Origin: an uncultured Clostridium sp.
GTDB taxonomy: Bacteria > Bacillota > Clostridia > Lachnospirales > Lachnospiraceae
Assembly: GCA_938036545.1 (NCBI GenBank)
Contig: CALHQJ010000079.1
Coordinates: 1 to 17,379 of the forward strand
Direction: 5' to 3'
Length of the DNA stretch: 17,379 nt
Under the pieces are notes generated by a model. That model did not search any database and was not told the origin of the DNA. It saw only the letters and a list, made by a program, of their open reading frames with translations. A program made the position numbers and the translations under genes. Below, piece after piece: positions 1 through 7,549 of this stretch (within the stretch, counting starts at the first letter, position 1; every line of letters starts with the position of its first letter).

Positions 1-1
1 C

Positions 2-895
2 CTTTATAAGTTAATTGGGCTGGAGATTCTGGCGCTGGAAAAAGATTATCGGGAAACTCTTAGAAAGATTAAAGAGTATACCGGAATTTTAAACAGCCGA
101 GCCAAGATGGATGAAGTAATCAAACAGGATCTGGATTATATCAAGAAAGAATTTGGCTTCCCCCGCCGGACCCGTATTGAGGATGGAAAAGAAGCCGTTT
201 ACGTAGAAGAGCCGGTTCAGGTAAGAGATGTCGTTTTTGTAATGGATCGATTTGGCTATTGTAAGGTTTTAGATAAATCTGTATACGAGAAAAATCTGGA
301 AACCGTTGAGTCGGAACATGTGTCCATTGTGCCTTGCCGGACAGATGATAAGATTTGTATTTTTACAGATGTAGGAAATCTGCACCAGATCAAGGTGTCC
401 GATATTCCGGCAGGAAAACTGCGGGATAAGGGAGTTCCGGCAGAGAACTTAAGTAGGTTCGACGGAACAAAGGAACAGGCAGTGTACATTTCCTGTACAG
501 CTGATATGAAGGATAAAAACCTGATTTTTGCTACAGAGATGGGAATGGTAAAACAGGTTCCTGCATCAGAATTTGAGACCAATAACCGTTTGGTAGCGTC
601 TACGAAGCTTCAGGAACAGGACAAGGTAATTGCCGTTGTTCCGGCAGAGGGACAGACTGATATTGTGCTTCAGACCAGCAGCGGCGTATTTTTAAGATTT
701 TTAGTGGAAGAAATCTCCATAATGAAGAAAAATTCCAGAGGCGTAAGAGGCATAAAGCTGGCTGATGGGGAAGTGCTGGAGCAGATTTACCTCATTGGAG
801 AAAATCCGATTATTACTTATAAGAAAAAAGAAGTCCATTTAAACCGGCTGAAAATGGCGAAGCGGGATGGAAAGGGAAGTAAGGTGCGTCTGTAA
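2..895 (+). CDS. Type II DNA topoisomerase subunit A (GyrA/ParC type), C-terminal part
   Basis: The reading frame is already open at base 2 and closes with TAA at 893-895, so this is the last ~297 residues of a longer gene cut by the window edge. The first visible residues (LYKLIGLEILALEKDY) match the end of the long coiled-coil arm of GyrA/ParC. Then follows a repeated four-stranded blade pattern (FVMDRFGYCKVLD, IFTDVGNLHQIKV, FATEMGMVKQVP, LQTSSGVFLRFL), as in the beta-pinwheel domain that wraps DNA. Family knowledge: these subunits carry the cleavage tyrosine in the N-terminal part, which is not visible here. I see no GyrA-box (QRRGGKG-like) sequence, which makes a ParC-like or divergent second gyrase subunit more likely than canonical GyrA. 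The tail is basic (KMAKRDGKGSKVRL). The symbol is left blank because gyrA and parC cannot be separated from this fragment. Confidence 0.85.
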   Translation, partial: LYKLIGLEILALEKDYRETLRKIKEYTGILNSRAKMDEVIKQDLDYIKKEFGFPRRTRIEDGKEAVYVEEPVQVRDVVFVMDRFGYCKVLDKSVYEKNLETVESEHVSIVPCRTDDKICIFTDVGNLHQIKVSDIPAGKLRDKGVPAENLSRFDGTKEQAVYISCTADMKDKNLIFATEMGMVKQVPASEFETNNRLVASTKLQEQDKVIAVVPAEGQTDIVLQTSSGVFLRFLVEEISIMKKNSRGVRGIKLADGEVLEQIYLIGENPIITYKKKEVHLNRLKMAKRDGKGSKVRL

Positions 896-983
896 TTAAA
901 ATACAAATGTTTGATCTGCGCGGACACTCTCTCCTGGGTTTGTCTTTGGCGGAAAGACTTTTGTCCGTCTCACAAAATAATCC

Positions 984-1012
984 TTGCAATTTTTCAGGGT
1001 TTGGTATAGGAT
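984..1012 (+). promoter_or_regulatory. Probable promoter of asd-galM
   Basis: TTGCAA (984-989) and TAGGAT (1007-1012) are separated by 17 bases, and the asd start lies 44 bases downstream. The -10 is weak (4 of 6 matches). The 142-base gap between the topoisomerase stop and this gene otherwise holds nothing I recognise. Confidence 0.4.
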
Positions 1013-1055
1013 AAAAACCATGTAATAAAACCAATACATGAGGAGAGAAAAAGCT

Positions 1056-2141
1056 ATGGAAAAGAAGTTAAGAGTCGGCATTTTAGGAGCTACCGGTATG
1101 GTTGGACAGAGATTCATTGCTTTATTGGAAAATCATCCCTGGTATGAGGTTGTAACTGTGGCTGCCAGCGCCCGTTCAGCAGGAAAGACTTACGAGGAGG
1201 CAGTTGGAGATAACTGGAAAATGGATACTCCTATGCCGGAAGCTGTGAAGAAGCTGGTTGTTATGAATGTAAATGAAGTAGAGCAGGTAGCAGCAGGGGT
1301 AGATTTTGTATTCAGCGCTGTTAATATGTCCAAAGACGAGATTAAGGCCATTGAGGAAGAGTACGCAAAAACCGAGACTCCTGTTGTATCCAACAACAGC
1401 GCTCACAGATGGACTCCTGATGTTCCGATGGTAGTGCCGGAGATCAATCCAGAGCATTTTGAAGTAATTGAATTTCAGAAGAAGAGACTGGGAACTCAAA
1501 AAGGCTTTATTGCAGTAAAGCCAAACTGTTCCATTCAGAGTTATGCGCCTGTACTGACTGCATGGAAAGAATTTGAACCTTACGAAGTAGTAGCAACTAC
1601 TTATCAGGCAATTTCCGGAGCAGGAAAAACCTTTAAAGACTGGCCGGAGATGGTAGGAAATATTATTCCATATATTGGCGGCGAGGAAGAAAAGAGCGAG
1701 CAGGAACCGCTGCGTATCTGGGGCAAGATTGAAGACGGCGTAATTGTAAAGGCCAAGGAGCCGGTGATTACCTGCCAGTGTATCCGGGTACCGGTATTAA
1801 ACGGCCATACGGCTGCTGTATTTGTAAAATTCAGAAAAAAACCGACTAAAGAGCAGCTGATTGAAAAGATTAACAGCTTTAAAGGACTTCCACAGGAATT
1901 AGAGCTTCCCAGTGCGCCAAAGCAGTTTATGCAGTATTTAGAGGAAGACAACCGTCCTCAGGTCAGCCTGGACGTAGATTATGAGAACGGCATGGGCGTA
2001 TCCGTAGGACGTCTGAGAGAAGATACCGTTTACGATTACAAATTTGTAGGATTGTCCCATAACACCGTCAGAGGTGCAGCAGGCGGAGCTGTTCTGTGCG
2101 CAGAACTTTTAACAGCAAAGGGATACATTCAGGCAAAATAG
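1056..2141 (+). CDS. asd: Aspartate-semialdehyde dehydrogenase
   Basis: Reduces aspartyl phosphate to aspartate semialdehyde with NADPH in the cytoplasm, the branch point to lysine/diaminopimelate, threonine and methionine. The 361-residue protein opens with a Rossmann dinucleotide-binding loop (GILGATGMVGQRF, about residues 8-20). The catalytic cysteine is C158 in KPNCSIQ, a motif of the fungal/archaeal-like Asd branch rather than the classical proteobacterial one. Other family marks are the SGAGKTF segment and H251 in NGHTAAVF, the likely general acid/base. The start at 1056 is chosen over an in-frame ATG at 1038 because AGGAGA (1041-1046) stands 9 bases before it and the protein then begins directly at the Rossmann strand. 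galM follows after 27 bases, so the two are probably co-transcribed. Length and motifs are all normal. Confidence 0.95.
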   Translation: MEKKLRVGILGATGMVGQRFIALLENHPWYEVVTVAASARSAGKTYEEAVGDNWKMDTPMPEAVKKLVVMNVNEVEQVAAGVDFVFSAVNMSKDEIKAIEEEYAKTETPVVSNNSAHRWTPDVPMVVPEINPEHFEVIEFQKKRLGTQKGFIAVKPNCSIQSYAPVLTAWKEFEPYEVVATTYQAISGAGKTFKDWPEMVGNIIPYIGGEEEKSEQEPLRIWGKIEDGVIVKAKEPVITCQCIRVPVLNGHTAAVFVKFRKKPTKEQLIEKINSFKGLPQELELPSAPKQFMQYLEEDNRPQVSLDVDYENGMGVSVGRLREDTVYDYKFVGLSHNTVRGAAGGAVLCAELLTAKGYIQAK

Positions 2142-2168
2142 AGTTTAACATAAGGGGGTTATTACAAA

Positions 2169-3233
2169 ATGGCAGTAAAAAAAGAATTTTACGGAACAAT
2201 GCCGGATGGAAAAAAAGTGGATTGTTACACCTTGACCAATGGAAACGGCACATCAGCAAGCTTTCTGACTCTGGGAGGAATCTGGCTTACCATGCTGGTA
2301 AAAGATAAAGAAGGCAAATTTGGAGATGTGGTATTAGGGTACGACACCTTGGAAAACAATATGAAAAATCCACCTCATTTCGGCGCTCCCATTGGCCGTA
2401 ACGCCAACCGGATCGGCGGAGCTGTGTTTACCTTAAACGGCAAAACCTATGAACTGGAAAAAAATAACGCAGGAGTAAACAACCTCCACAGCGCGCCGGA
2501 TTTATACCACAACCGTGTCTGGGACGCAGTAGCAGAAGAGACTGCCTTAGGAAGCAGGGTGACGTTTTCCCTGTTTAGTCCAGACGGCGATCAGGGGTAT
2601 CCGGGAAATGCAGAGATTGCCATCAGCTACACCTTAACTGATGATGACAGCCTGATTTTAAATTACCGGATGACCGCAGATGCAGATACCATTGCTAACT
2701 TTACCAATCACAGTTACTTTAACCTGGCTGGTCATGACAGCGGAGATATTATGGATCAGGAAGTATGGATTGATGCAGATTTCTATACTCCGGCAGATGC
2801 CACTTCGATTCCAACCGGCGAAATTGCGCCAGTAGGTGGAACTGCTATGGATTTTACTTCCTTTAAGCCTGTTGGAAAAGACATTAATTCTGATTTTGCA
2901 GCCGTCATTCAGGGAAAAGGATTTGACCACAACTGGGTTTTGAACCATCCAGATGGGGAATTAGCACTTTCTGCAAAGGCAGTAGATCATAAGTCAGGCC
3001 GTGTTATGGAAGTGTATACAGATCTCCCTGGAATCCAGTTCTATACTGCGAACTTTTTAGAGGGAGACCTGCCTGGAAAGGAAGGAGCTGTTTATGGCCC
3101 ACGCCATGCTTATTGCTTTGAGACTCAGTACTTCCCAGATGCAGTGAATAAGCCTCAGTTCCCTTCTCCAATCTTAAAAGAGGGAGAGGAATACAATACC
3201 ACAACGGTATATAAATTCTTGATCGAAGAATAG
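2169..3233 (+). CDS. galM: Aldose 1-epimerase (galactose mutarotase)
   Basis: Interconverts alpha and beta anomers of galactose/glucose in the cytoplasm, feeding the Leloir or other sugar pathways. The 354-residue product carries the family's signature positions: NRIG near residue 78, NNLH with H107, NHSYFNLAGH with H181 (general acid), DHNW, and the C-terminal FETQ with E318 (general base) followed by FPDAVNKPQFP. These match active galactose mutarotases, and no key residue is missing. A purine-rich site (AAGGGGG near 2151) precedes the ATG. It lies 27 bases behind asd with no terminator visible between them, although the two functions are unrelated metabolically. No other galactose genes are in view, so the in vivo sugar cannot be told. 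Confidence 0.93.
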   Translation: MAVKKEFYGTMPDGKKVDCYTLTNGNGTSASFLTLGGIWLTMLVKDKEGKFGDVVLGYDTLENNMKNPPHFGAPIGRNANRIGGAVFTLNGKTYELEKNNAGVNNLHSAPDLYHNRVWDAVAEETALGSRVTFSLFSPDGDQGYPGNAEIAISYTLTDDDSLILNYRMTADADTIANFTNHSYFNLAGHDSGDIMDQEVWIDADFYTPADATSIPTGEIAPVGGTAMDFTSFKPVGKDINSDFAAVIQGKGFDHNWVLNHPDGELALSAKAVDHKSGRVMEVYTDLPGIQFYTANFLEGDLPGKEGAVYGPRHAYCFETQYFPDAVNKPQFPSPILKEGEEYNTTTVYKFLIEE

Positions 3234-3246
3234 CGAAACAGGCAGA

Positions 3247-3296
3247 AGGCTGCCGCAGGATGGAAGAGGATTTTTCCTTCTGCGACAGCCTCGCCT
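3247..3296 (+). terminator. Stem-loop between galM and topB
   Basis: Arms 3247-3258 (AGGCTGCCGCAG) and 3280-3291 (CTGCGACAGCCT) pair at 11 of 12 positions around a 21-base loop, and a short CTTTT tract follows just after. It may be a weak terminator for asd-galM or a leader structure ahead of topB; the T tract is too short to be sure. Confidence 0.45.
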
Positions 3297-3319
3297 TTTG
3301 CAGCATAGGGAGGAATAAC

Positions 3320-5314
3320 ATGGGAAAATCCCTGTATATTGCGGAAAAGCCCAGTGTGGCTCAGGAGTTTGCCAATGCGTTAAAGCTAGGCGGACGGCGC
3401 GGGGATGGATATATTGAGTCAGAGAGTGCAATTGTTACCTGGTGTGTAGGCCACCTGGTAACCATGAGTTATCCGGAGGCTTACGATATCAAGTATAAAA
3501 GATGGAGTCTGGAAACCCTGCCGTTTCTGCCAAAGGAGTTTAAATACCAGGTAATTGACGGCGTGTCAAAACAGTTTAAAATTGTAAGCAGTCTTCTAAA
3601 CCGCGCCGATGTGGAAACCATCTACGTCTGTACAGACTCCGGACGGGAGGGAGAGTATATTTACCGTCTGGTTGAGCAGATGGCAGGGGTAAAAGGAAAA
3701 GTCCGCAAGAGGGTCTGGATTGACTCTCAGACAGAAGAAGAGATTTTAAGAGGGATTCGGGAAGCCAGGGATTTATCGGAATACGACAACCTGTCTGAAT
3801 CTGCCTATTTGAGGGCAAAAGAAGACTACCTGATGGGAATTAATTTTTCCAGGGTGCTGACATTAAAATACGGTCAGACGCTGTCTACGTTTCTAAAAAG
3901 CAAGTACACCGTGATTTCGGTAGGACGTGTGATGACTTGTGTGCTGGGCATGGCGGTGAGAAGAGAACGTGAGATTCGGGAGTTTGTAAAAACACCGTTT
4001 TATCGGGTCCTGGGGACCTTTGGCCCTATGGGGGAAGAGCCCGGCAGCCCAGTCACGTTTGAAGGGGAGTGGAAAGCTGTCGAGGGTTCCAGGTATTACC
4101 AGACACCGGTTCTTTATAAAGACAACGGGTTTAAGGAGAAAAACGACGCCCAATCGCTTATTGAGTATGTAAGCGGCCCTGCGCCAATGGAAGCTGTGCT
4201 TTACGCTATTGAAAAAAAGAAGGAAACCAAGAATCCGCCTCTCCTTTATAATCTGGCAGAGCTTCAAAACGACTGCTCCAAGATGTTTAAAATCAGTCCG
4301 GATGAAACGCTAAAGATCGTTCAGGAACTCTATGAGAAAAAGCTGGTGACTTATCCCAGAACGGACGCCAGAGTACTGTCTAGCGCAGTGGCAAAGGAGA
4401 TTGGAAGAAATATAGGCGGTCTGAAGTCTTATGGCCCTGTGGCCGGGTTTGCACAGGAGATTTTAGCCGGAACGTCCTATAAGGAAATTGGCCGGACCCG
4501 ATATACCAATGACAAGCAGATTACGGATCACTATGCCATTATTCCTACCGGACAGGGACTTGGAGCGCTTAGAAGCATTAGTCCGCTGGCAGAAAAGGTG
4601 TATCAGGTGATTTGCCGGAGATTTTTAAGCATTTTTTATCCGCCTGCCAAATACCAGAAATACAATCTGGATTTAGAACGGCAGAAGGAGCATTTCTTTG
4701 CAGGCTTTAAGGTTCTGGAATCAGAGGGATATTTAAAAGTGGCTGGCTTAGCTTCTGGAGACAATGCCAAAACAGCCCTGTCTCCAGAGCTTTTGGAATA
4801 TTTAAAGACCCTGAAAAAAGGAATGACTCTGGAATTACGATCCATGGAAATCAAGGAGGGAGAGACCTCGCCGCCAAAACGGTATACCTCCGGTTCCATG
4901 ATTCTGGCTATGGAAAACGCCGGCCAGCTGATTGAGGACGAGGAGCTCCGCGCTCAGATAAAGGGCAGCGGAATTGGAACCAGCGCAACCAGGGCAGAGA
5001 TTCTAAAGAAATTGTTCAGTATTAAATATTTATCGCTAAATAAGAAGACACAGGTCATTACCCCTACCCTGCTTGGAGAAATGATTTTTGATGTGGTAGG
5101 CGCTTCCATCCGCCAGCTTTTAAATCCGGAGTTGACAGCCAGTTGGGAAAAGGGGCTGACTTACGTAGCAGAGGGAAGCATTACGTCCGAAGAATATATG
5201 GAAAAGCTGGAACGGTTTGTAGCAGGAAGGACTTACGGAGTGATCCGGCTTCAAAATCAGTACGCTCTGCGGGAATGTTTTGACAGAGACGCAGTATATT
5301 ATAAAAAGCAATAA
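3320..5314 (+). CDS. topB: DNA topoisomerase III
   Basis: Type IA topoisomerase that cuts one strand to relax negative supercoils and to decatenate replication or recombination intermediates. The 664-residue protein has a TOPRIM domain at the N terminus (SLYIAEKPSVAQ with E9, and the acidic motif D106-S-G-R-E-G-E), then the gate domains with the catalytic tyrosine Y345 in VTYPRTDARV, and a conserved GIGTSATRAEI segment in the C-terminal half. The length fits Firmicute TopB, and no C-terminal zinc-finger cysteine clusters are visible. The start at 3320 is preferred over an upstream in-frame codon at 3260 because GGGAGGAA sits just ahead of it and residue 2 onward aligns with the TOPRIM strand; the upstream stretch overlaps the intergenic hairpin. 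The next gene follows after 41 bases with a strong AGGAGG. Confidence 0.95.
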   Translation: MGKSLYIAEKPSVAQEFANALKLGGRRGDGYIESESAIVTWCVGHLVTMSYPEAYDIKYKRWSLETLPFLPKEFKYQVIDGVSKQFKIVSSLLNRADVETIYVCTDSGREGEYIYRLVEQMAGVKGKVRKRVWIDSQTEEEILRGIREARDLSEYDNLSESAYLRAKEDYLMGINFSRVLTLKYGQTLSTFLKSKYTVISVGRVMTCVLGMAVRREREIREFVKTPFYRVLGTFGPMGEEPGSPVTFEGEWKAVEGSRYYQTPVLYKDNGFKEKNDAQSLIEYVSGPAPMEAVLYAIEKKKETKNPPLLYNLAELQNDCSKMFKISPDETLKIVQELYEKKLVTYPRTDARVLSSAVAKEIGRNIGGLKSYGPVAGFAQEILAGTSYKEIGRTRYTNDKQITDHYAIIPTGQGLGALRSISPLAEKVYQVICRRFLSIFYPPAKYQKYNLDLERQKEHFFAGFKVLESEGYLKVAGLASGDNAKTALSPELLEYLKTLKKGMTLELRSMEIKEGETSPPKRYTSGSMILAMENAGQLIEDEELRAQIKGSGIGTSATRAEILKKLFSIKYLSLNKKTQVITPTLLGEMIFDVVGASIRQLLNPELTASWEKGLTYVAEGSITSEEYMEKLERFVAGRTYGVIRLQNQYALRECFDRDAVYYKKQ

Positions 5315-5355
5315 GAAAACAGGCGCATAGGACACCATCAAGGAGGAAAAACATT

Positions 5356-6026
5356 ATGAAAAAAGAAGATATGAAGATTTCGGAAATGTATGATTTAAGC
5401 CAGACTGAGGCGGCAGATTATCTGAGCCAGTTTACATATCCATGGGAGCCCTGGCAGGAATCGGCGAGTTTGTGAAGAACTTGGGAAATACCCTTTCTGA
5501 AGCAGAGTACGAAAAACGGGGAGAAGATGTGTGGGTTCACAAAACAGCGAAGGTGGCTCCTACGGCCTGCCTGACGGGTCCGGCCATTATAGGACCTGAT
5601 GCAGAAATCCGCCACTGTGCATTTTTAAGAGGAAAGATTCTGGTTGGGGAAGGCGCAGTAGTAGGAAATTCCACAGAGTTAAAGAACGTAATTTTATTTA
5701 ACAAGGTTCAGGTTCCTCATTATAATTACGTAGGCGATTCTATTTTGGGTTATAAGGCTCACATGGGGGCAGGTTCCATTACTTCTAATGTAAAGTCTGA
5801 TAAATGCCTGGTAAAGGTACACGGAGAAGACGGCGATATAGAAACAGGACTGAAAAAGTTCGGCGCTATGATTGGCGATTTGGTAGAAGTGGGCTGCGGT
5901 TCTGTTTTAAATCCTGGAACGGTAATCGGAAGAGAATCAAACATTTATCCCCTGTCCAGTGTGAGGGGCTGTATCAGCAGTCATTCTATCTATAAGAAAC
6001 AGGGAGAAGTGGTAGAAAAGCAGTAA
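5356..6026 (+). pseudogene. Nucleotide-sugar pyrophosphorylase-related left-handed beta-helix protein, split by a frameshift
   Basis: The natural start is ATG 5356, with AGGAGG at 5341-5346. This frame reads MKKEDMKISEMYDLSQTEAA and onward to TYPWE, then meets a TGA at 5473-5475 after 39 codons. From base 5448 the next frame continues the protein smoothly (ALAGIGEFVKNLG onward) to TAA 6024-6026. One missing G in the run GAG|CCC near 5448 explains the break; restoring it gives a ~223-residue protein. The second part is a hexapeptide-repeat beta-helix (AKVAPTACLTGPAIIGPDAEIRH) with PHYNYVGDSILGYKAHMGAG, typical of the GlmU-like acetyltransferase fold without the nucleotidyltransferase domain. 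Its substrate is not known to me. A downstream ATG at 5442 could start the C-terminal part, but no ribosome binding site precedes it. It is either a real inactivating frameshift or a sequencing error. Confidence 0.8.
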
Positions 6027-6052
6027 TACAGGCTGTAACTTGGGAATAGCAT

Positions 6053-6113
6053 GAAAAAAGCGCTGGAAGCGTATCCGGTATGAGAAATCGGCATACGTTT
6101 CCGGCGCTTTTTT
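6053..6113. terminator. Bidirectional rho-independent terminator
   Basis: The stem GCGCTGGAAGCGTAT pairs with ATACGTTTCCGGCGC (two G-U pairs) around a loop near 6078-6092. It is followed by seven T on the plus strand and preceded by six A, which form a U tract on the minus strand. It lies between two converging genes, the beta-helix gene and the CDF transporter, and can end both transcripts. Confidence 0.85.
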
Positions 6114-7282
6114 TAATGAACCAGATCCCGATCTACCGTAATTACTGCGTAGAAATCAGGGTGGGTTTCCTGAATCATCAGTTCGATTTGTTTGGTAAGT
6201 ACCTTTGGAGGAGTAGGAAAGTCAACGGGAACGACTGTGTCAAAAATTAAATTGGTGTGGGTCGGGCCTTTCACCATGCGGAAATCATGGAGGGTCAGAT
6301 TTTCATCAATCTTATGAAGCACGTTTAAGACCTCTTTGCGGATGGCTGTAGTCTCTTCATCCCGATCCTGAATGGGGTCCATATGGATGACAGCATCGCA
6401 GTGAAGTTTGGTCCGCAGCTCCCGCTCGATGTTATCAATGGTATCGTGGAGGGCGAAAATATCGCCGGACGCAGAAACTTCGCAATGAAGGGAAACCATC
6501 TGCCGTCCAGGGCCGTAGTCGTGTACCAGCATATCGTGAATACCCAAAATTTCCGGATGAGCCAGGGTGATTTTCCGAATGTTTTGAATAAATTCCGGAT
6601 CAGGGGCCTGGCCTAACAGGGGATTTAAAGTATCTTTTGCAGCCTGAAAACCTGCGTAGAAAATAAAAAGCCCAACTGCAACACCGCACCAGCCGTCAAT
6701 ATTTAACGAAGTAAAATGTCCGAAAATTGAAGCAAGCAACACGACAGAAGTAGATAAGGCGTCGCTTAAGCTGTCTAAGGCAGTGGCTTTCATAGCGGCA
6801 GAATCAATTCTGTTTCCTGTTGTGCGGTTATAACTGGACATGTACAGCTTTACGCCAATAGAAACAGCCAGAATAACCAGGGAAAGGGGCTGAAAATCTA
6901 CTGGTTCTGGATGCAGGATTTTTTCTACAGAGGTTTTTACCAGTTCAAAGGCCATGATTAAAATGGCGCCGGAGACAATGAGGCCGGAAACGTATTCAAT
7001 CCGTCCGTGGCCGAAGGGATGTTCCAGATCCGGCTTTTGACCGGCCATATGAAAGCCGATAAGAGTAATAACGGAAGAACCGGCATCGGAAAGGTTATTA
7101 AAGGCGTCTGCCGTAATGGCAATGGAATTGCTGATAAGACCGGCAAAAAACTTGCCTGCAAACAGCAGCAGATTAAAGAAAATCCCTACAGCGCCGCAAA
7201 GAATTCCGTATGCCTGACGGACTTTTGGTGAAGTTGGATTGTCATAATCCGCAATAAAATGTTTGGCTAGAAAGCGAATCAT
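6113..7282 (-). CDS. Cation diffusion facilitator (CDF) family metal efflux transporter
   Basis: Membrane antiporter that exports divalent metal against protons. The 389-residue protein has about six hydrophobic segments in the first ~230 residues and a cytoplasmic C-terminal domain of alternating strands and helices (HDMLVHDYGPGRQMVSLHCEV) used by CDF proteins for dimerization. The transport site is visible in segment 2 as ADAFNNLSD (D59, N62, D66) and in segment 5 as ALDSLSD (D170, D174); HPFGHGR (88-94) is the conserved loop. Zinc-specific members normally have His at the position of N62, so a non-zinc metal such as manganese is plausible, by inference only. The start is fixed by AGGAGG, seen as CCTCCT at 7291-7296. 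The protein is longer than average, with an extended C-terminal region (residues ~300-389) as in many Firmicute CDFs. Confidence 0.9.
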   Translation of the reverse strand: MIRFLAKHFIADYDNPTSPKVRQAYGILCGAVGIFFNLLLFAGKFFAGLISNSIAITADAFNNLSDAGSSVITLIGFHMAGQKPDLEHPFGHGRIEYVSGLIVSGAILIMAFELVKTSVEKILHPEPVDFQPLSLVILAVSIGVKLYMSSYNRTTGNRIDSAAMKATALDSLSDALSTSVVLLASIFGHFTSLNIDGWCGVAVGLFIFYAGFQAAKDTLNPLLGQAPDPEFIQNIRKITLAHPEILGIHDMLVHDYGPGRQMVSLHCEVSASGDIFALHDTIDNIERELRTKLHCDAVIHMDPIQDRDEETTAIRKEVLNVLHKIDENLTLHDFRMVKGPTHTNLIFDTVVPVDFPTPPKVLTKQIELMIQETHPDFYAVITVDRDLVH

Positions 7283-7366
7283 AAACAGAACCTCCTATAT
7301 AAATTTATGCTGAAAGCAACGTATTTTCCGCCGCTTTTTAAGGCGGCAAAAAGGATAACGTTAGCT

Positions 7367-7395
7367 ATTCTATCACGTATGAAACGAAGGCACAA
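7367..7395 (-). promoter_or_regulatory. Promoter of the CDF transporter
   Basis: On the minus strand TTGTGC (7390-7395) and TAGAAT (7367-7372) are separated by exactly 17 bases. The 5' leader of about 75 bases contains a small GC hairpin (GCCGC...GCGGC near 7329-7347). No recognisable metal riboswitch is seen in it. Confidence 0.6.
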
Positions 7396-7436
7396 GATTT
7401 TTGGGGAAGGTTTTTAAGGAAGAAGCAAAATTTCCT

Positions 7437-7465
7437 TTGCTATTTTCCATATTTATGATTATAAT
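7437..7465 (+). promoter_or_regulatory. Promoter of guaA
   Basis: TTGCTA (7437-7442), a 17-base spacer, then a perfect TATAAT (7460-7465). The leader of about 78 bases to the ATG has a short AACAGT/ACTGTT stem (7472-7494) but does not show a purine riboswitch pattern. This promoter is back to back with the CDF promoter, with about 40 bases between the two -35 boxes. Confidence 0.75.
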
Positions 7466-7549
7466 AGATGTAACAGTTCCGGAAATGGGTGACTGTTGCC
7501 AATTGAGAAGTAAGACCATACCAAAATAAAAGAATCAGGAGAAAAAGCC

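Noticed and set aside
5436..5452. Programmed -1 frameshift at the split beta-helix gene
   Set aside because: No X-XXY-YYZ slippery heptamer or clear downstream stem is visible; a one-base deletion is simpler.
7471..7549. Purine or other riboswitch upstream of guaA
   Set aside because: The leader is short, with only a small AACAGT/ACTGTT stem and no recognisable aptamer core.
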